Source: Allobogoriella deserti (GTDB taxonomy: Bacteria > Actinomycetota > Actinomycetes > Actinomycetales > Actinomycetaceae). From it: a stretch of 64,000 nucleotides of DNA. The position numbers and the translations under genes are program-made. The notes below the pieces were generated by a model, which ran no database searches, was not told where the DNA came from, and saw only the letters and a program-made list of their open reading frames with translations. The stretch spans positions 122,314 through 186,313 of the forward strand of contig NZ_JBHUEE010000009.1 in the NCBI RefSeq assembly GCF_042680605.1. Direction: 5' to 3'. Of this stretch, positions 6,639 to 17,529 are shown in pieces (position 1 is the first letter of the stretch; every line of letters begins with the position of its first letter).

Positions 6639-9491
6639 TCAGTCGCGGGGCTTCTCCCGCATCTCGAAGGTCTCGATCATGTCGCCCTCCGCGATGTCGA
6701 TGCCCTTGCCGAGGCCGATACCGCACTCGAAGCCCTCGCGGACCTCGGTGACGTCGTCCTTCTCGCGGCGCAGCGACTCGATGGTGAGCTTCTCCTCGAC
6801 CACGACGCCGTCGCGCACCAGGCGGGCCTGGGCATTGCGGCGGATGGTCCCGGACCGCACGATCGAACCGGCGATGTTGCCGACCTTGGAGGAGCGGAAG
6901 ATCTGGCGGATCTCCGCCGAACCCAGCTGGACCTCCTCGTACTCCGGCTTGAGCATGCCCTTGAGCGCGCTCTCCACGTCGTCGATCGCGTCGTAGATGA
7001 CCGAGTAGTACTTGAGCTCGACACCCTCGCGGTCGGCCATCTCGGCGACCCGCTCGGCGGGACGCACGTTGAAGCCGATGATGATCGCGTTGTCGACGGT
7101 GGCGAGGTTGACGTCGTTCTGCGTGATCGCACCGACTCCGCGGTGGATGATCCGCAGCGCGACCTCGTCGCCCACGTCGACCTTGAGCAGCGCGTCCTCG
7201 AGCGCCTCGACGGCACCGGAGACATCGCCCTTGAGGATGAGGTTGAGGTTCTCGACCTTGCCCTCTTCCAGAGCCTGGGTGAAGTCCTCGAGGCTGACCC
7301 GCTTGCGCCGCTTGGCCAGCGTGGCGGCACGCTCGGCGGCCTCCCGCTTGTCGGCGATCTGCCGGGCGGTGCGGTCGTCGGGCGCGACGAGGAAGTTGTC
7401 ACCGGCTCGCGGCACCGACTGCAGGCCGAGCACCTGGACCGGACGGGCCGGCCCGGCCTCCTGCACCGTCTCGCCGTGCTCGTCGAACATGGCGCGCACG
7501 CGGCCGTGAGCGGTGCCGGCGACGATCGCGTCGCCGACGCGCAGCGTGCCGGACTGGACCAGCACCGTCGCGACGGCGCCGCGCCCCTTGTCGAGGTTCG
7601 CCTCGATCGCAACGCCGCGGGCGTCCTTGTCGGGGTTCGCCTTGAGGTCCAGGGCCGCGTCCGCGGTGAGCAGGACGGCCTCGAGGAGGTCGTCGATGCC
7701 CATGCGCTGGAGCGCGGAGACGTCGACGAACATAGTCTCGCCGCCGTACTCCTCGGCCACGAGGTTGTACTCGGTCAGCTGCTGGCGCACCTTCGCCGGG
7801 TTCGCCCCGTCGACGTCCACCTTGTTGACCGCCACGACAATCGGCACATTGGCCGCCTGGGCGTGGTTGATCGCCTCCACCGTCTGCGGCATGACGCCGT
7901 CGTCCGCGGCCACCACGAGGATCGCGATGTCCGTGACGTCGGCACCACGGGCACGCATGGCGGTGAACGCCTCGTGGCCTGGGGTGTCGATGAAGGTGAC
8001 GGCGCGCTCGTCGCCCTCGTGCTCGGTGGTGACCTGGTAGGCGCCGATGTGCTGGGTGATGCCGCCGTGCTCGCCTGCGACCACGTCCGTGGAGCGGATC
8101 GCGTCGAGCAGCTTGGTCTTACCGTGGTCGACGTGACCCATGACGGTCACCACCGGCGACCGTGCCTCGAGGTCCTCGTCGGACTCGCCCGCCTCCTCGG
8201 CGGCAAGGTCGATGTCGAAGCTCTCCAGCAGCTCGCGGTCCTCGTCCTCGGGCGAGACGATCTTGACGACGTAGCCGAGTTCGGCCCCGAGCGCCTGGAA
8301 GGTCTCCTCGTCCAGGGACTGGGTCGCCGTCGCCATCTCACCGAGGTGGAACAGCACGGTGACCAGCGAGGCCGGGTTGGCGTCGATCCGCTCGGCGAAG
8401 TCCGCCAACGAGGCGCCGGCACGGATGCGCACCTCGGTGCTGCCGTCGCCACGCGGGACCTGGACGCCGCCGATCGACGGCGCGGACTGCTGCTCGAACT
8501 CCTGCCGCTTCGCCCGCTTCGACTTCCGGCCACGGGTCGGACGGCCGCCGGGCCGCCCGAAGGCGCCCTGGGTGCCACCGCGTCCCCCGCGGCCGCCACG
8601 CGGCGGACCGCCGCCGGGACGGCCTCCGCCGAAGCCACCGCCGCCACCGGGACCGCCACCGCCGGGCCGGCCGCGCCGGTCACCGCGGGAGGGCGCGGCA
8701 CCTGGGCGGCCGACGGCGCTCTGGCCGGGCATCATGTTCGGGCTGGGACGCTGACCCCCCGGCTTGGGTCCGGGCCGCGGGCCGGCGGACTGGCCGCCGC
8801 GCTGGCCGCCGCCGGGACGGGTACCCGCCCCACCGGAGCCACCAGGCCGCGGCATGCCCTGCGACGTGGCGTAGGGGTTGTTCCCCGGACGCGGAGCGCC
8901 CGGCTTGCCACCGGAGCGCCCGCCGGAGCCACCGGGCCGCGGCATGCCCTGCGACGTGGCGTAGGGGTTGTTGCCCGGACGCGGAGCGCCGGGCTTCGGG
9001 GCCTTGGGACCCGGCTTGGGTCCGGGCTTCGGGGCCGGCTTCGCCGAGGCGGCGGGGGCCTCGGCGCCGTCCTGACCCGCAGCGTCGGCTGCCGGCTGCT
9101 CGGGGGCAGCCGGCTGCGCCGCGGCCCCGTCCTGGTCCGGCGACTCGGGCTGACGCTCGGCCGGCGCAGGGTCAGCCGGCGCCGCCTCGGCCGGGGCGGC
9201 GGTCGCCTCAGCCTGCTGCTCGCCGGCGGGGGCCTCAGGTGCCGGTGCGGACGGCTTCGGGCCCGGCTTGCGCGGGGCAGGCTTCTTCGGCGCTTCCTTC
9301 TTCTGGTCGTTCTTCTGGCCGTCCTCGGCCGGCTGCGCGGGGAACTTCTCCCGCAGCCGCCGGATGACGGGGGCTTCAATGGTCGACGACGCCGACTTCA
9401 CGAACTCGCCCTGCTCCCGCAGGGTGGCAAGCACTGTCTTGCTGTCGACGCCGAGCTCCTTCGCGAGCTCGTGGACGCGGACCTTTGCCAC
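6639..9491 (-). CDS. infB: Translation initiation factor IF-2
   Basis: IF-2 is the GTPase that brings fMet-tRNA to the 30S subunit and promotes 50S joining. The 950-residue protein has the IF2_N helix domain at residues 1-50 (VRVHELAKELGVDSKTVLATL), a 350-residue Pro/Ala/Gly/Arg-rich disordered region with a duplicated 30-residue unit, a GTPase domain from about residue 447 (VTVMGHVDHGKTKLLDAIR, DTPGHEAFTAMRARG, NKVDV), and C-terminal beta-barrel domains. The GTG start at 9491 (VAKVRVHEL) has AGGAG upstream; the reading frame is open seven codons further but has no better site. It follows nusA and ylxR in the standard operon. Confidence 0.98.
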   Translation of the reverse strand: MAKVRVHELAKELGVDSKTVLATLREQGEFVKSASSTIEAPVIRRLREKFPAQPAEDGQKNDQKKEAPKKPAPRKPGPKPSAPAPEAPAGEQQAEATAAPAEAAPADPAPAERQPESPDQDGAAAQPAAPEQPAADAAGQDGAEAPAASAKPAPKPGPKPGPKAPKPGAPRPGNNPYATSQGMPRPGGSGGRSGGKPGAPRPGNNPYATSQGMPRPGGSGGAGTRPGGGQRGGQSAGPRPGPKPGGQRPSPNMMPGQSAVGRPGAAPSRGDRRGRPGGGGPGGGGGFGGGRPGGGPPRGGRGGRGGTQGAFGRPGGRPTRGRKSKRAKRQEFEQQSAPSIGGVQVPRGDGSTEVRIRAGASLADFAERIDANPASLVTVLFHLGEMATATQSLDEETFQALGAELGYVVKIVSPEDEDRELLESFDIDLAAEEAGESDEDLEARSPVVTVMGHVDHGKTKLLDAIRSTDVVAGEHGGITQHIGAYQVTTEHEGDERAVTFIDTPGHEAFTAMRARGADVTDIAILVVAADDGVMPQTVEAINHAQAANVPIVVAVNKVDVDGANPAKVRQQLTEYNLVAEEYGGETMFVDVSALQRMGIDDLLEAVLLTADAALDLKANPDKDARGVAIEANLDKGRGAVATVLVQSGTLRVGDAIVAGTAHGRVRAMFDEHGETVQEAGPARPVQVLGLQSVPRAGDNFLVAPDDRTARQIADKREAAERAATLAKRRKRVSLEDFTQALEEGKVENLNLILKGDVSGAVEALEDALLKVDVGDEVALRIIHRGVGAITQNDVNLATVDNAIIIGFNVRPAERVAEMADREGVELKYYSVIYDAIDDVESALKGMLKPEYEEVQLGSAEIRQIFRSSKVGNIAGSIVRSGTIRRNAQARLVRDGVVVEEKLTIESLRREKDDVTEVREGFECGIGLGKGIDIAEGDMIETFEMREKPRD
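8833..8996 (-). repeat. 90-bp near-perfect tandem repeat inside infB
   Basis: The segments 8833-8906 and 8923-8996 are almost identical and offset by exactly 90 bp (30 codons). Each encodes a Gly/Pro/Arg-rich unit containing RPGNNPYATSQGMPRPGG, at IF-2 residues of about 166-220. The repeat preserves the reading frame, so it changes the length of the disordered N-terminal region without disrupting IF-2. Confidence 0.9.
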
Positions 9492-9628
9492 AACTCTCCT
9501 GTCTCGGCCCATCCCGAGACAGGACAGGCCGTGCTAGTGCTGGCAGCTCATCGCTGGGTACTCATCGGGTGCCCATCGGCTTCCAACCCGCTTTCTTCGT
9601 CGATGACAATCCGGCGGACGGGCGTCCG

Positions 9629-9916
9629 TCAGATGTGCTGAGTGAACCATTCCTCGACGTCCTCGGTCCCGATCGGGCCCCGAGCCCGCAGGGCCCGGCC
9701 GATCGTGCGACGACGCAAGGCGAGGTTCAGGCAGTCCCGGCTCGGGTGGAGCCAGGCACCCCGCCCCGGAGCGCACCGGCCGGGATCGACCACCGCACGA
9801 GTGGCGGTGGCGTCCAGCACCAGGCGGACCAAGGCGGCCCTCGGAGCACGTGTCCGGCACCCTGCGCAGGTCCTCACCGGCCCGGTGGGCGTGGTTGTGT
9901 CGCTGCGTGAGATCAT
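9629..9916 (-). CDS. ylxR: YlxR family (DUF448) RNA-binding protein
   Basis: YlxR is a small basic protein of the nusA-infB operon, thought to bind RNA and in B. subtilis to modulate gene expression and RNase P. The 95-residue translation has the family signature VRTCAGCRTRAPRAALVRLV and GRGAWLHPSRDCLNLALRRRTIGRAL. The ATG at 9916 gives the usual length and lies 29 nt after the nusA stop; its ribosome-binding site is weak, so expression may depend on coupling. Confidence 0.92.
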   Translation of the reverse strand: MISRSDTTTPTGPVRTCAGCRTRAPRAALVRLVLDATATRAVVDPGRCAPGRGAWLHPSRDCLNLALRRRTIGRALRARGPIGTEDVEEWFTQHI

Positions 9917-9945
9917 GGATTCCGGGCGCGTGCCCAGCGACCACT

Positions 9946-11001
9946 CTACCCCTGCGCGCCGGCGGTGTGTTCCCCCGGCTCGGTGCGCACCCCTGTGACG
10001 TCGGACGCGCTGGCCGTGTGCGGCGCGTCGTCGGGTCCCTCGGTGTCGGCGTGGATGTCGATGCGCCACCCGGTCAGCCGCGCGGCGAGGCGTGCGTTCT
10101 GCCCCTCCTTGCCGATGGCCAGGGACAGCTGGAAGTCCGGGACGACGACGCGCGCGGCCTTGCCTTCCAGGTCGAGGATCTCGACGCTGGAGACCTTCGC
10201 CGGGGACAGCGCGTTCGCCACGAACGTCGCGGGGTCGTCGGAGTGATCGACGATGTCGATCTTCTCCCCGGCCAACTCGGCCATCACGGCGCGGACCCGC
10301 TGTCCCATCGGGCCGATGCAGGAGCCTTTCGCGTTCAGGCCGGGCACGGACGCGCGGACGGCCATCTTGGTGCGGTGGCCGGCCTCACGCGCCAGCGCGA
10401 CGATCTCGACGGTACCATCCGCGACCTCGGGCACCTCGAGCTCGAACAGCTTCTTGACGAGGTTCGGGTGGGTCCGGGACAGGGTGACCGAGGGCCCCTT
10501 CGGCCCACGGCTGACCTCGACCACATAGGCACGCAGCCGGTCGCCGTGCGCGTACCGCTCGGTGGGCACCTGTTCGTGCGGCGGCAGCACGGCCTCCAGG
10601 TCACCGATGTCGACGAGCACCACCCGCGGGTCGCGACCCTGCTGGACGATGCCGGAGATGATCTCGCCGGTCTTGTCCCGGTAGTTGCCCATGACCTGCT
10701 CGTCCTCGGCGTCCCGCAGGCGCTGGACGATGACCGAGCGGGCGGTGGCCGTCGCGATCCGTCCGAACCCGGACGGGGTGTCGTCGAACTCGCCGACCTC
10801 GTTGCCCTCCTCGTCCACCTCGGCGGCGTAGACCGTGACGCGGCCGGTGCGGCGGTCGAGCTCGACGCGAGCCTTCTCCACCGCGCCGGGCGTGCGCTGG
10901 TAGGCGAGGAGCAAAGCGTCCTCAATGGCGTGGACGAGGACGTCCAGGCTGATGCCCCGCTCGCTCTCGATGAGGCGGAGGGCCGTCATGTCAATGTCCA
11001 T
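9946..11001 (-). CDS. nusA: Transcription termination/antitermination protein NusA
   Basis: NusA binds RNA polymerase and nascent RNA and controls pausing, termination and antitermination. The 351-residue protein has the N-terminal RNAP-binding domain (MTALRLIESERGISLDVLVHAIEDALLLAY), an S1 domain near residues 110-175, and two KH domains (KGSCIGPMGQRVRAVMAELAGEKIDI and VVPDFQLSLAIGKEGQNARLAARLTGWRIDI). As in other actinobacteria the C-terminal acidic repeats of E. coli NusA are absent. ATG at 11001 has GAGGAG close upstream and is 6 nt from the rimP stop. Confidence 0.97.
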   Translation of the reverse strand: MDIDMTALRLIESERGISLDVLVHAIEDALLLAYQRTPGAVEKARVELDRRTGRVTVYAAEVDEEGNEVGEFDDTPSGFGRIATATARSVIVQRLRDAEDEQVMGNYRDKTGEIISGIVQQGRDPRVVLVDIGDLEAVLPPHEQVPTERYAHGDRLRAYVVEVSRGPKGPSVTLSRTHPNLVKKLFELEVPEVADGTVEIVALAREAGHRTKMAVRASVPGLNAKGSCIGPMGQRVRAVMAELAGEKIDIVDHSDDPATFVANALSPAKVSSVEILDLEGKAARVVVPDFQLSLAIGKEGQNARLAARLTGWRIDIHADTEGPDDAPHTASASDVTGVRTEPGEHTAGAQG

Positions 11002-11007
11002 GGCTCC

Positions 11008-11493
11008 TCAGGCCCCCTCGGGTCGGTTCAGCTCGGGCTCCACGTTCGCCTTCGCGAGCCGGTCGTAGCCCACTTCCTCGGTGGCGCCGCCGACGTCCAG
11101 GACCACCCCGGTCTCGCCGGCCTCGCGCAGCCGGCCGGTCAGCCCGCGCCCGTCCACGGTCGTGACCTTGAGCAGGTGCCCGACGGCACGACGGAAGTGA
11201 CGCGGCTCACGCAGCGGCCGGTCCGCACCCGGTGTCGACACCTCGAGGGTGTAGGCCCCTTCGACGAGGTCGACGTCGTCGAGAACCGCCGAGATCGCGC
11301 GGGAGACGTCGCCGAGACGGTCGGAGTCGACTCCGCCGGGACCGTCCGGCAGGTCGACGACCACGCGCACCACCTTACGGCGGCCGGCCGTGGCCACGGT
11401 GACGTCCTCGAGCAGCAGCCCGGCGTCGTCGACGACCGGGCCGACGGCGCCACGCAGGCGGTCGGTGAGGTCGGTGGGACGGGCGCTGCTCAT
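11008..11493 (-). CDS. rimP: Ribosome maturation factor RimP
   Basis: RimP is a 161-residue 30S assembly factor. The sequence contains the family's DVSRAISAVLDD and YTLEVSTPGADRPLREPRHFRRAVGHLLKV segments, with a C-terminal Sm-like fold. The ATG at 11493 has AAGGAG ten bases upstream. It is the first gene of the rimP-nusA-ylxR-infB operon; a plausible -10 element lies 34 nt upstream. Confidence 0.95.
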   Translation of the reverse strand: MSSARPTDLTDRLRGAVGPVVDDAGLLLEDVTVATAGRRKVVRVVVDLPDGPGGVDSDRLGDVSRAISAVLDDVDLVEGAYTLEVSTPGADRPLREPRHFRRAVGHLLKVTTVDGRGLTGRLREAGETGVVLDVGGATEEVGYDRLAKANVEPELNRPEGA

Positions 11494-11527
11494 GGGTGTG
11501 TCACTCCTTCTCGGTGGTCAGGGGCTG

Positions 11528-11533
11528 ACTCTA
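11528..11533 (-). promoter_or_regulatory. Candidate -10 element of the rimP-nusA-infB operon
   Basis: Read on the minus strand, TAGAGT matches the actinobacterial TANNNT -10 pattern and lies 34 nt before the rimP start, leaving a short leader that includes its ribosome-binding site. No good -35 hexamer is visible. Confidence 0.4.
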
Positions 11534-11604
11534 CCGACCCCGGCGGCGGCTTCGCGCACGTCGTGCGGCCGTGCCGGGTGCCCGGCGTGGCAGGATCGTC
11601 GTCG

Positions 11605-12576
11605 ATGTCCGCCGACACCCAGCGCCACCCCGACCGGCACCGCTCCAGCCGCGCCCTGCTGGGGATCGCGACCACCGTGCTGGCGCTGAGCGGTTGCGGT
11701 CTCCGCCTCGACACACCACCGCCGCAGGCGCCCACGCCCGACGAGGCGGAGAGCCTGCGCCAGGACGCCGCCGCAGCGACCGCGCGACTGCTGGGGACGA
11801 CGGAGCGGACCGACGGGGCCGGACCGGCCTCCGAGGTGCTCACCCGGATCACGCGCGACGCCGAGGCGCAGCTCGCGGCACTCGGCGGCGTCTGGCAGGC
11901 GTGGCCCGACGGCGCTCCCGAGGGGGTCACACCGCCGGAACCGGCGGCGACCGCCCCGGCCGAGGATCCGGATGTCACGGATGTCCTCGACCTCCTCACC
12001 GCGAGCGCCGCGGACGCACGCGAGGCGGCTACGACGGCACCGACGGCGGATCTCGCCGCGCTGCTGGGATCGGTCGCCATCGCGCGTGGCGAGGCCGCGC
12101 AGGACCTCGCCGAGGTGGCGGACGCCGAACCGCCGGAGTCGGAGGCGGCGCCCCTGACGCTGCGGGTGCTGCGCCAGCGTGGGGTGGATGGACCGACGGT
12201 CCAGGTGCTCGACCAGGCGCGATTCGCCTACGAGACGGTGGCGGCACGGACCACCGGGAGCTCGCGTGAGGACGCCGAGGACCGCGCCCGCGAGCTGCAG
12301 AGCCTCGTCGACGGCGCGATTCGGCTCGGCGCGCCCGACTCCCGGCTGGAGGCGTACCAGTTGCCCGGGCCGGACGAGGAGGCTGGGCTGAGCGCGAACC
12401 AGGCCGCCGCCGTCCGGGCGGAGACCCTCCTCGCCGAGCACTGGCTGTTCAGCCTGGGCCGGGCGGAGAGCGACGTCCGGTCCGGCTTGCTCGCAGCGGC
12501 CGCCGACTCGGTGGACCGCATCGAGCTGTGGGGCGCCGCACTGCCGGCGCTGCCGGGCCTGCCGCCGGAGTCGTGA
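11605..12576 (+). CDS. DUF4439 (ferritin-like) lipoprotein
   Basis: The predicted 323-residue product starts with a lipoprotein signal peptide whose lipobox LALSGC places the lipidated cysteine at residue 31. The rest is Ala/Glu-rich and helical, with a C-terminal four-helix, ferritin-like DUF4439 region (TLLAEHWLFSLGRAESDVRSGLLAAAADSVDRIELWG). Function is unknown. It is divergent from rimP and tail-to-tail with proS (4 nt between stop codons), a placement seen in other actinobacteria. Start ATG at 11605 is chosen because it gives a compact signal peptide. Confidence 0.8.
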   Translation: MSADTQRHPDRHRSSRALLGIATTVLALSGCGLRLDTPPPQAPTPDEAESLRQDAAAATARLLGTTERTDGAGPASEVLTRITRDAEAQLAALGGVWQAWPDGAPEGVTPPEPAATAPAEDPDVTDVLDLLTASAADAREAATTAPTADLAALLGSVAIARGEAAQDLAEVADAEPPESEAAPLTLRVLRQRGVDGPTVQVLDQARFAYETVAARTTGSSREDAEDRARELQSLVDGAIRLGAPDSRLEAYQLPGPDEEAGLSANQAAAVRAETLLAEHWLFSLGRAESDVRSGLLAAAADSVDRIELWGAALPALPGLPPES

Positions 12577-12580
12577 CCGG

Positions 12581-14359
<1,779 letters not shown>

Positions 14360-14366
14360 GCGGGCA

Positions 14367-14372
14367 ACTCTA
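14367..14372 (-). promoter_or_regulatory. -10 element of a probable leaderless proS promoter
   Basis: Minus-strand TAGAGT is followed by seven bases and then the GTG start of proS at 14359. A GTGACG hexamer about 16 nt upstream could be the -35. No Shine-Dalgarno sequence is present between them. Confidence 0.5.
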
Positions 14373-14475
14373 GGACACGTCCCCGAGCCGTCACGGGCGC
14401 GGCTCGGCCACCCGCGCGGGTCCGGCAAGGTCGCCGGCTACGCCCGTACAGCCCTGACCGTGGCAGCATGAACTC

Positions 14476-15342
14476 GTGCCGGAGATGCCCGAGGTGGAAG
14501 GACTCGCTCAGTTCCTACGGGAGCGAGCGGTCGGGCGCGCCGTGGCCGCTGTCGAGGTCGGGGCGATCAACGCGCTCAAGACCTATCGACCCGCGCCCAC
14601 CGAGCTGAGCGGCCGTACCGTCACCGCCGTCGACCGGCACGGCAAATGGCTGGACCTGACCACGCAGGCCGACGACGACGGTCTCCACCTCGTCTTCCAT
14701 CTCGCCAAGGCGGGGTGGCTGCGCTGGTACGACACCGTCCCGAAGGCGATGCTGCGGCCGGGGAAGAGCCCGATCGCCCTACGAGTCCGTCTCGACGACG
14801 GGGCCGGCTTCGACCTCACGGAGGCAGGGACACGCAAGCGACTCGCGGTGCACGTGGTCGCCGCGCCGTCCGAGGTGCCGGCGGTCGCCACACTGGGCGT
14901 CGACCCGCACGAGCTGACACCGGACGGTCTGGCCGAGCTCCTCGCGGCGAAGAACCAGCAGATCAAAGGGCTGCTGCGGGACCAGTCCGTCATCGCCGGC
15001 ATCGGGAACGCCTACTCCGACGAGATCCTGCACGCCGCCCGGATGAGTCCCTTCGCGCTGACCCGCTCCTTCGACGCCGACGCCACGGCCCGGCTGCACC
15101 GCGCCATCTGCGAGGTTCTCGACTCCGCCGTCGACCAGGCGTCGGGCAAGCCGGCCGCCGAGCTGAAAGACTCCAAGCGGCGGAGCATGAAGGTGCACGG
15201 CCGCACCGGCGAGACGTGCCCGGTCTGCGGGGACACCGTACGGGAGGTCTCGTTCGCGGACTCGTCCCTGCAGTACTGCCCGACCTGTCAGACCGAGGGC
15301 AAGATCCTCGCCGACCGCCGCATGTCCAAGCTGCTGCGCTGA
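14476..15342 (+). CDS. Fpg/Nei family DNA glycosylase
   Basis: This is a base-excision repair glycosylase/AP lyase of the Fpg (MutM)/Nei family. The GTG start at 14476 gives the required N-terminal Pro2-Glu3 (PEMPEVEGL), the proline being the catalytic nucleophile. A helix-two-turn-helix segment (QIKGLLRDQSVIAGIGNAYSDEILHAARMSP) and a C-terminal zinc finger, two CxxC pairs 16 residues apart (CPVC and CPTC), are intact. Length is 288 residues, as usual. It sits divergent from proS and convergent with the GNAT gene; whether it prefers oxidised purines or pyrimidines cannot be told. Confidence 0.9.
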   Translation: MPEMPEVEGLAQFLRERAVGRAVAAVEVGAINALKTYRPAPTELSGRTVTAVDRHGKWLDLTTQADDDGLHLVFHLAKAGWLRWYDTVPKAMLRPGKSPIALRVRLDDGAGFDLTEAGTRKRLAVHVVAAPSEVPAVATLGVDPHELTPDGLAELLAAKNQQIKGLLRDQSVIAGIGNAYSDEILHAARMSPFALTRSFDADATARLHRAICEVLDSAVDQASGKPAAELKDSKRRSMKVHGRTGETCPVCGDTVREVSFADSSLQYCPTCQTEGKILADRRMSKLLR

Positions 15343-15368
15343 GAGCCATCCCGCGCCCACCCGCCGAG

Positions 15369-16232
15369 TCAGAACAGAACGGTGGCGTAGGTACCCACGC
15401 GGCGGAAGCCCACCTTGCGGTAGGTCGCGAGTGCCGCCGCGTTGTACCCGTTGACGTACAACGAGACGGTCGGTGCCAGCCGGGCTCGCACGTCCTCGAC
15501 GACCGCCGCCATCCCCGTCGCGCCCAGCCCCCGGCCCCGGTGCTCCGGATGAACCCAGACGCCCTGGATCTGCGCCACCCCGATCGCCAGGGCACCGACG
15601 TCGGCCTTGAAGATCACCTCCGGACCGTCGCCGGTGTCCTCGATCCGGACGTAGGTGCGCCCGGAACCGACGAGCTCGGACACCCGGGCGGCATAGGCGC
15701 CGCCGACGAGGGTCGGGTCGTAGCCGACCTCTTCGGTGAACATCGCCACGGAGGCGGGGACGACGGTCTCGACCTCGTCCGGGACCGCGAGGCGGACCGC
15801 GGGATCCGGTGCCACGGCCGGGCCGTGGTCGATGACCATCGAGGGCTGGTCCGCACGCACGTCACGCGGCGTGGACCAGACCGGTGCGAGCCGGCGCCAC
15901 AGCGGCATGACCTCCTCGGCGGGTCCCACGATCGACGAGCACCGCCGCCCCCGGCGTCGCACATGCTCGGCGAGATCGTCGAGGTGGTGTTCGCGTACCT
16001 GGACGGGCACGAGGTTGGCGCCGGCCCAGCACAGCGCCTCGAGGTGGTCACGCTCAGCGCCGAGCACCCCGAGCATCGCGGTGCCGGCCGGCCCGCGTTC
16101 CCCGAGCCGTTCCGCCTGGACGGCCGCGACGACCGAGCCGACCGGGTCACGGGCGCAGACGGCGAGTGCGGCGTCGCGGTCACGGCCGTCGAGCGTACGG
16201 ATCGTCGCCGCCGACCGGCGCCACAGCGGCAC
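15369..16232 (-). CDS. DUF4081-GNAT N-acetyltransferase
   Basis: The 287-residue protein has an N-terminal DUF4081-like half (about 1-130) and a C-terminal GNAT domain with the acetyl-CoA-binding motif VWVHPEHRGRGLGATGMAAVV and the terminal NAAALATYRKVGFRRVG segment. It starts with GTG at 16232, 9 nt after ispG, a linkage common in actinobacteria. The acetylated substrate is not known. Confidence 0.88.
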   Translation of the reverse strand: MPLWRRSAATIRTLDGRDRDAALAVCARDPVGSVVAAVQAERLGERGPAGTAMLGVLGAERDHLEALCWAGANLVPVQVREHHLDDLAEHVRRRGRRCSSIVGPAEEVMPLWRRLAPVWSTPRDVRADQPSMVIDHGPAVAPDPAVRLAVPDEVETVVPASVAMFTEEVGYDPTLVGGAYAARVSELVGSGRTYVRIEDTGDGPEVIFKADVGALAIGVAQIQGVWVHPEHRGRGLGATGMAAVVEDVRARLAPTVSLYVNGYNAAALATYRKVGFRRVGTYATVLF

Positions 16233-16241
16233 GGGACTCTC

Positions 16242-17423
16242 TCAGGAGACGGTGACGACCGGAGAGGTGCCGGTGGAGGGGGCCGCGTCGCCGTCGTCGA
16301 TCCCCATTTCCTCGGCGATGCGGTTCGCCTCGGCGATGAGAGTCTCGACGATCTGGTCCTCGGGGACGGTCTTGATGACCTCGCCCTTGACGAAGATCTG
16401 GCCCTTGCCGTTGCCGGACGCGACGCCGAGGTCCGCCTCCCGGGCCTCGCCCGGGCCGTTGACGACGCACCCCATGACCGCCACCCGGAGCGGGACGGTC
16501 ATCCCCTCAAGACCGGCGGTCACGGAGTCGGCGAGCTCGTAGACATCGACCTGGGCACGGCCGCAGGAGGGGCAGGAGACGATCTCCAGCTTGCGGGGGC
16601 GCAGGTTGAGCGACTCCAGGATCTGGGTACCGACCTTGACCTCCTCGGCCGGCGGCGCGGAGAGGGAGACGCGGATCGTGTCACCGATGCCCTTGCTCAG
16701 CAGGGCTCCGAAAGCGGTGGCGGACTTGATGGTGCCCTGGAACGCGGGCCCGGCCTCGGTCACGCCGAGGTGGAGTGGCCAGTCACCACGCTCGGAGAGC
16801 ATCTCGTAAGCCTGGACCATGACCACCGGGTCGTGGTGCTTGACCGAGATCTTGAAGTCGTGGAAGTCGTGCTCCTCGAACAGCGACGCCTCCCACACCG
16901 CGGACTCGACCAGGGCCTCCGCGGTGGCCTTGCCGTGCTTCTCCAGCAGGCGCTTGTCGAGGGACCCGGCGTTGACGCCGATGCGCAACGAGACGCCGGC
17001 GTCGGAGGCGGCCTTGGCGATCTCGCCGACCTTGTCGTCGAACTTGCGGATGTTGCCCGGGTTGACGCGGACCCCGCCGCAGCCGGCCTCGATCGCGGCG
17101 AAGACGTACTTCGGCTGGAAGTGGATATCCGCGATGACCGGGATCTGCGACTTCTGCGCGATGATCGGCAGCGCTTCGGCGTCCTTGTCGGTGGGGCAGG
17201 CGACCCGGACGATGTCGCATCCGGACGCCGTCAGTTCCGCGATCTGCTGCAGCGTGGCGTTGATGTCGTGCGTCTTGGTGGTGGTCATCGACTGCACGCT
17301 GACCGGCGCGTCACCTCCCACCTCGACGTCACCGACGCGGATCTTGCGCGTCGGTCGACGCGGCGCCAGGACCGGTGGCGCCTCCCGTGTGGTCGGCATA
17401 CCGAGCGAGATAGGGCTGGTCAC
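16242..17423 (-). CDS. ispG: 4-hydroxy-3-methylbut-2-en-1-yl diphosphate synthase (flavodoxin)
   Basis: IspG (GcpE) is a 4Fe-4S enzyme catalysing the penultimate step of the MEP isoprenoid pathway. The 393-residue protein has the TIM-barrel part (VQSMTTTKTHDINATLQQI, IPVIADIHFQPKYVFAAIEAG, VRVNPGNI) and the C-terminal cluster-binding cysteines in SCPSCGRAQVDVY and AVMGCVVNGPGEA. It begins with GTG at 17423. It lies after dxr and rseP, so two MEP-pathway genes are close together. A -10 element six bases before the start suggests a leaderless transcript. Confidence 0.97.
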   Translation of the reverse strand: MTSPISLGMPTTREAPPVLAPRRPTRKIRVGDVEVGGDAPVSVQSMTTTKTHDINATLQQIAELTASGCDIVRVACPTDKDAEALPIIAQKSQIPVIADIHFQPKYVFAAIEAGCGGVRVNPGNIRKFDDKVGEIAKAASDAGVSLRIGVNAGSLDKRLLEKHGKATAEALVESAVWEASLFEEHDFHDFKISVKHHDPVVMVQAYEMLSERGDWPLHLGVTEAGPAFQGTIKSATAFGALLSKGIGDTIRVSLSAPPAEEVKVGTQILESLNLRPRKLEIVSCPSCGRAQVDVYELADSVTAGLEGMTVPLRVAVMGCVVNGPGEAREADLGVASGNGKGQIFVKGEVIKTVPEDQIVETLIAEANRIAEEMGIDDGDAAPSTGTSPVVTVS

Positions 17424-17429
17424 GCCCCC

Positions 17430-17435
17430 AGTCTA
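17430..17435 (-). promoter_or_regulatory. -10 element of a probable leaderless ispG promoter
   Basis: Minus-strand TAGACT is separated by exactly six bases from the ispG GTG at 17423, so transcription would begin at or next to the start codon. No Shine-Dalgarno sequence or clear -35 is seen. Confidence 0.5.
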
Positions 17436-17529
17436 GGACGACGCCGCCCGCGGGCGTGGTCGGGGCGAGGAACCCCACAGGGCGGGCCGGGAACGGGCGG
17501 ACCCGGGCAGGACGGGACGGGTCGAGTCG

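Noticed and set aside
6447..9641. A 1064-residue plus-strand open frame opposite infB
   Set aside because: Its sequence is a low-complexity mirror of the infB codons; long antisense frames are normal at this GC content, and infB is certain.
9949..9951. Alternative upstream start for ylxR just after the nusA stop
   Set aside because: The in-frame codon there is GTA, and the nearby GTG is in another frame, so ATG 9916 is kept.
9850..11604. The 585-residue N-terminal part of the open frame that contains the DUF4439 lipoprotein
   Set aside because: That part is antisense to nusA and rimP; the signal peptide and lipobox start at 11605.
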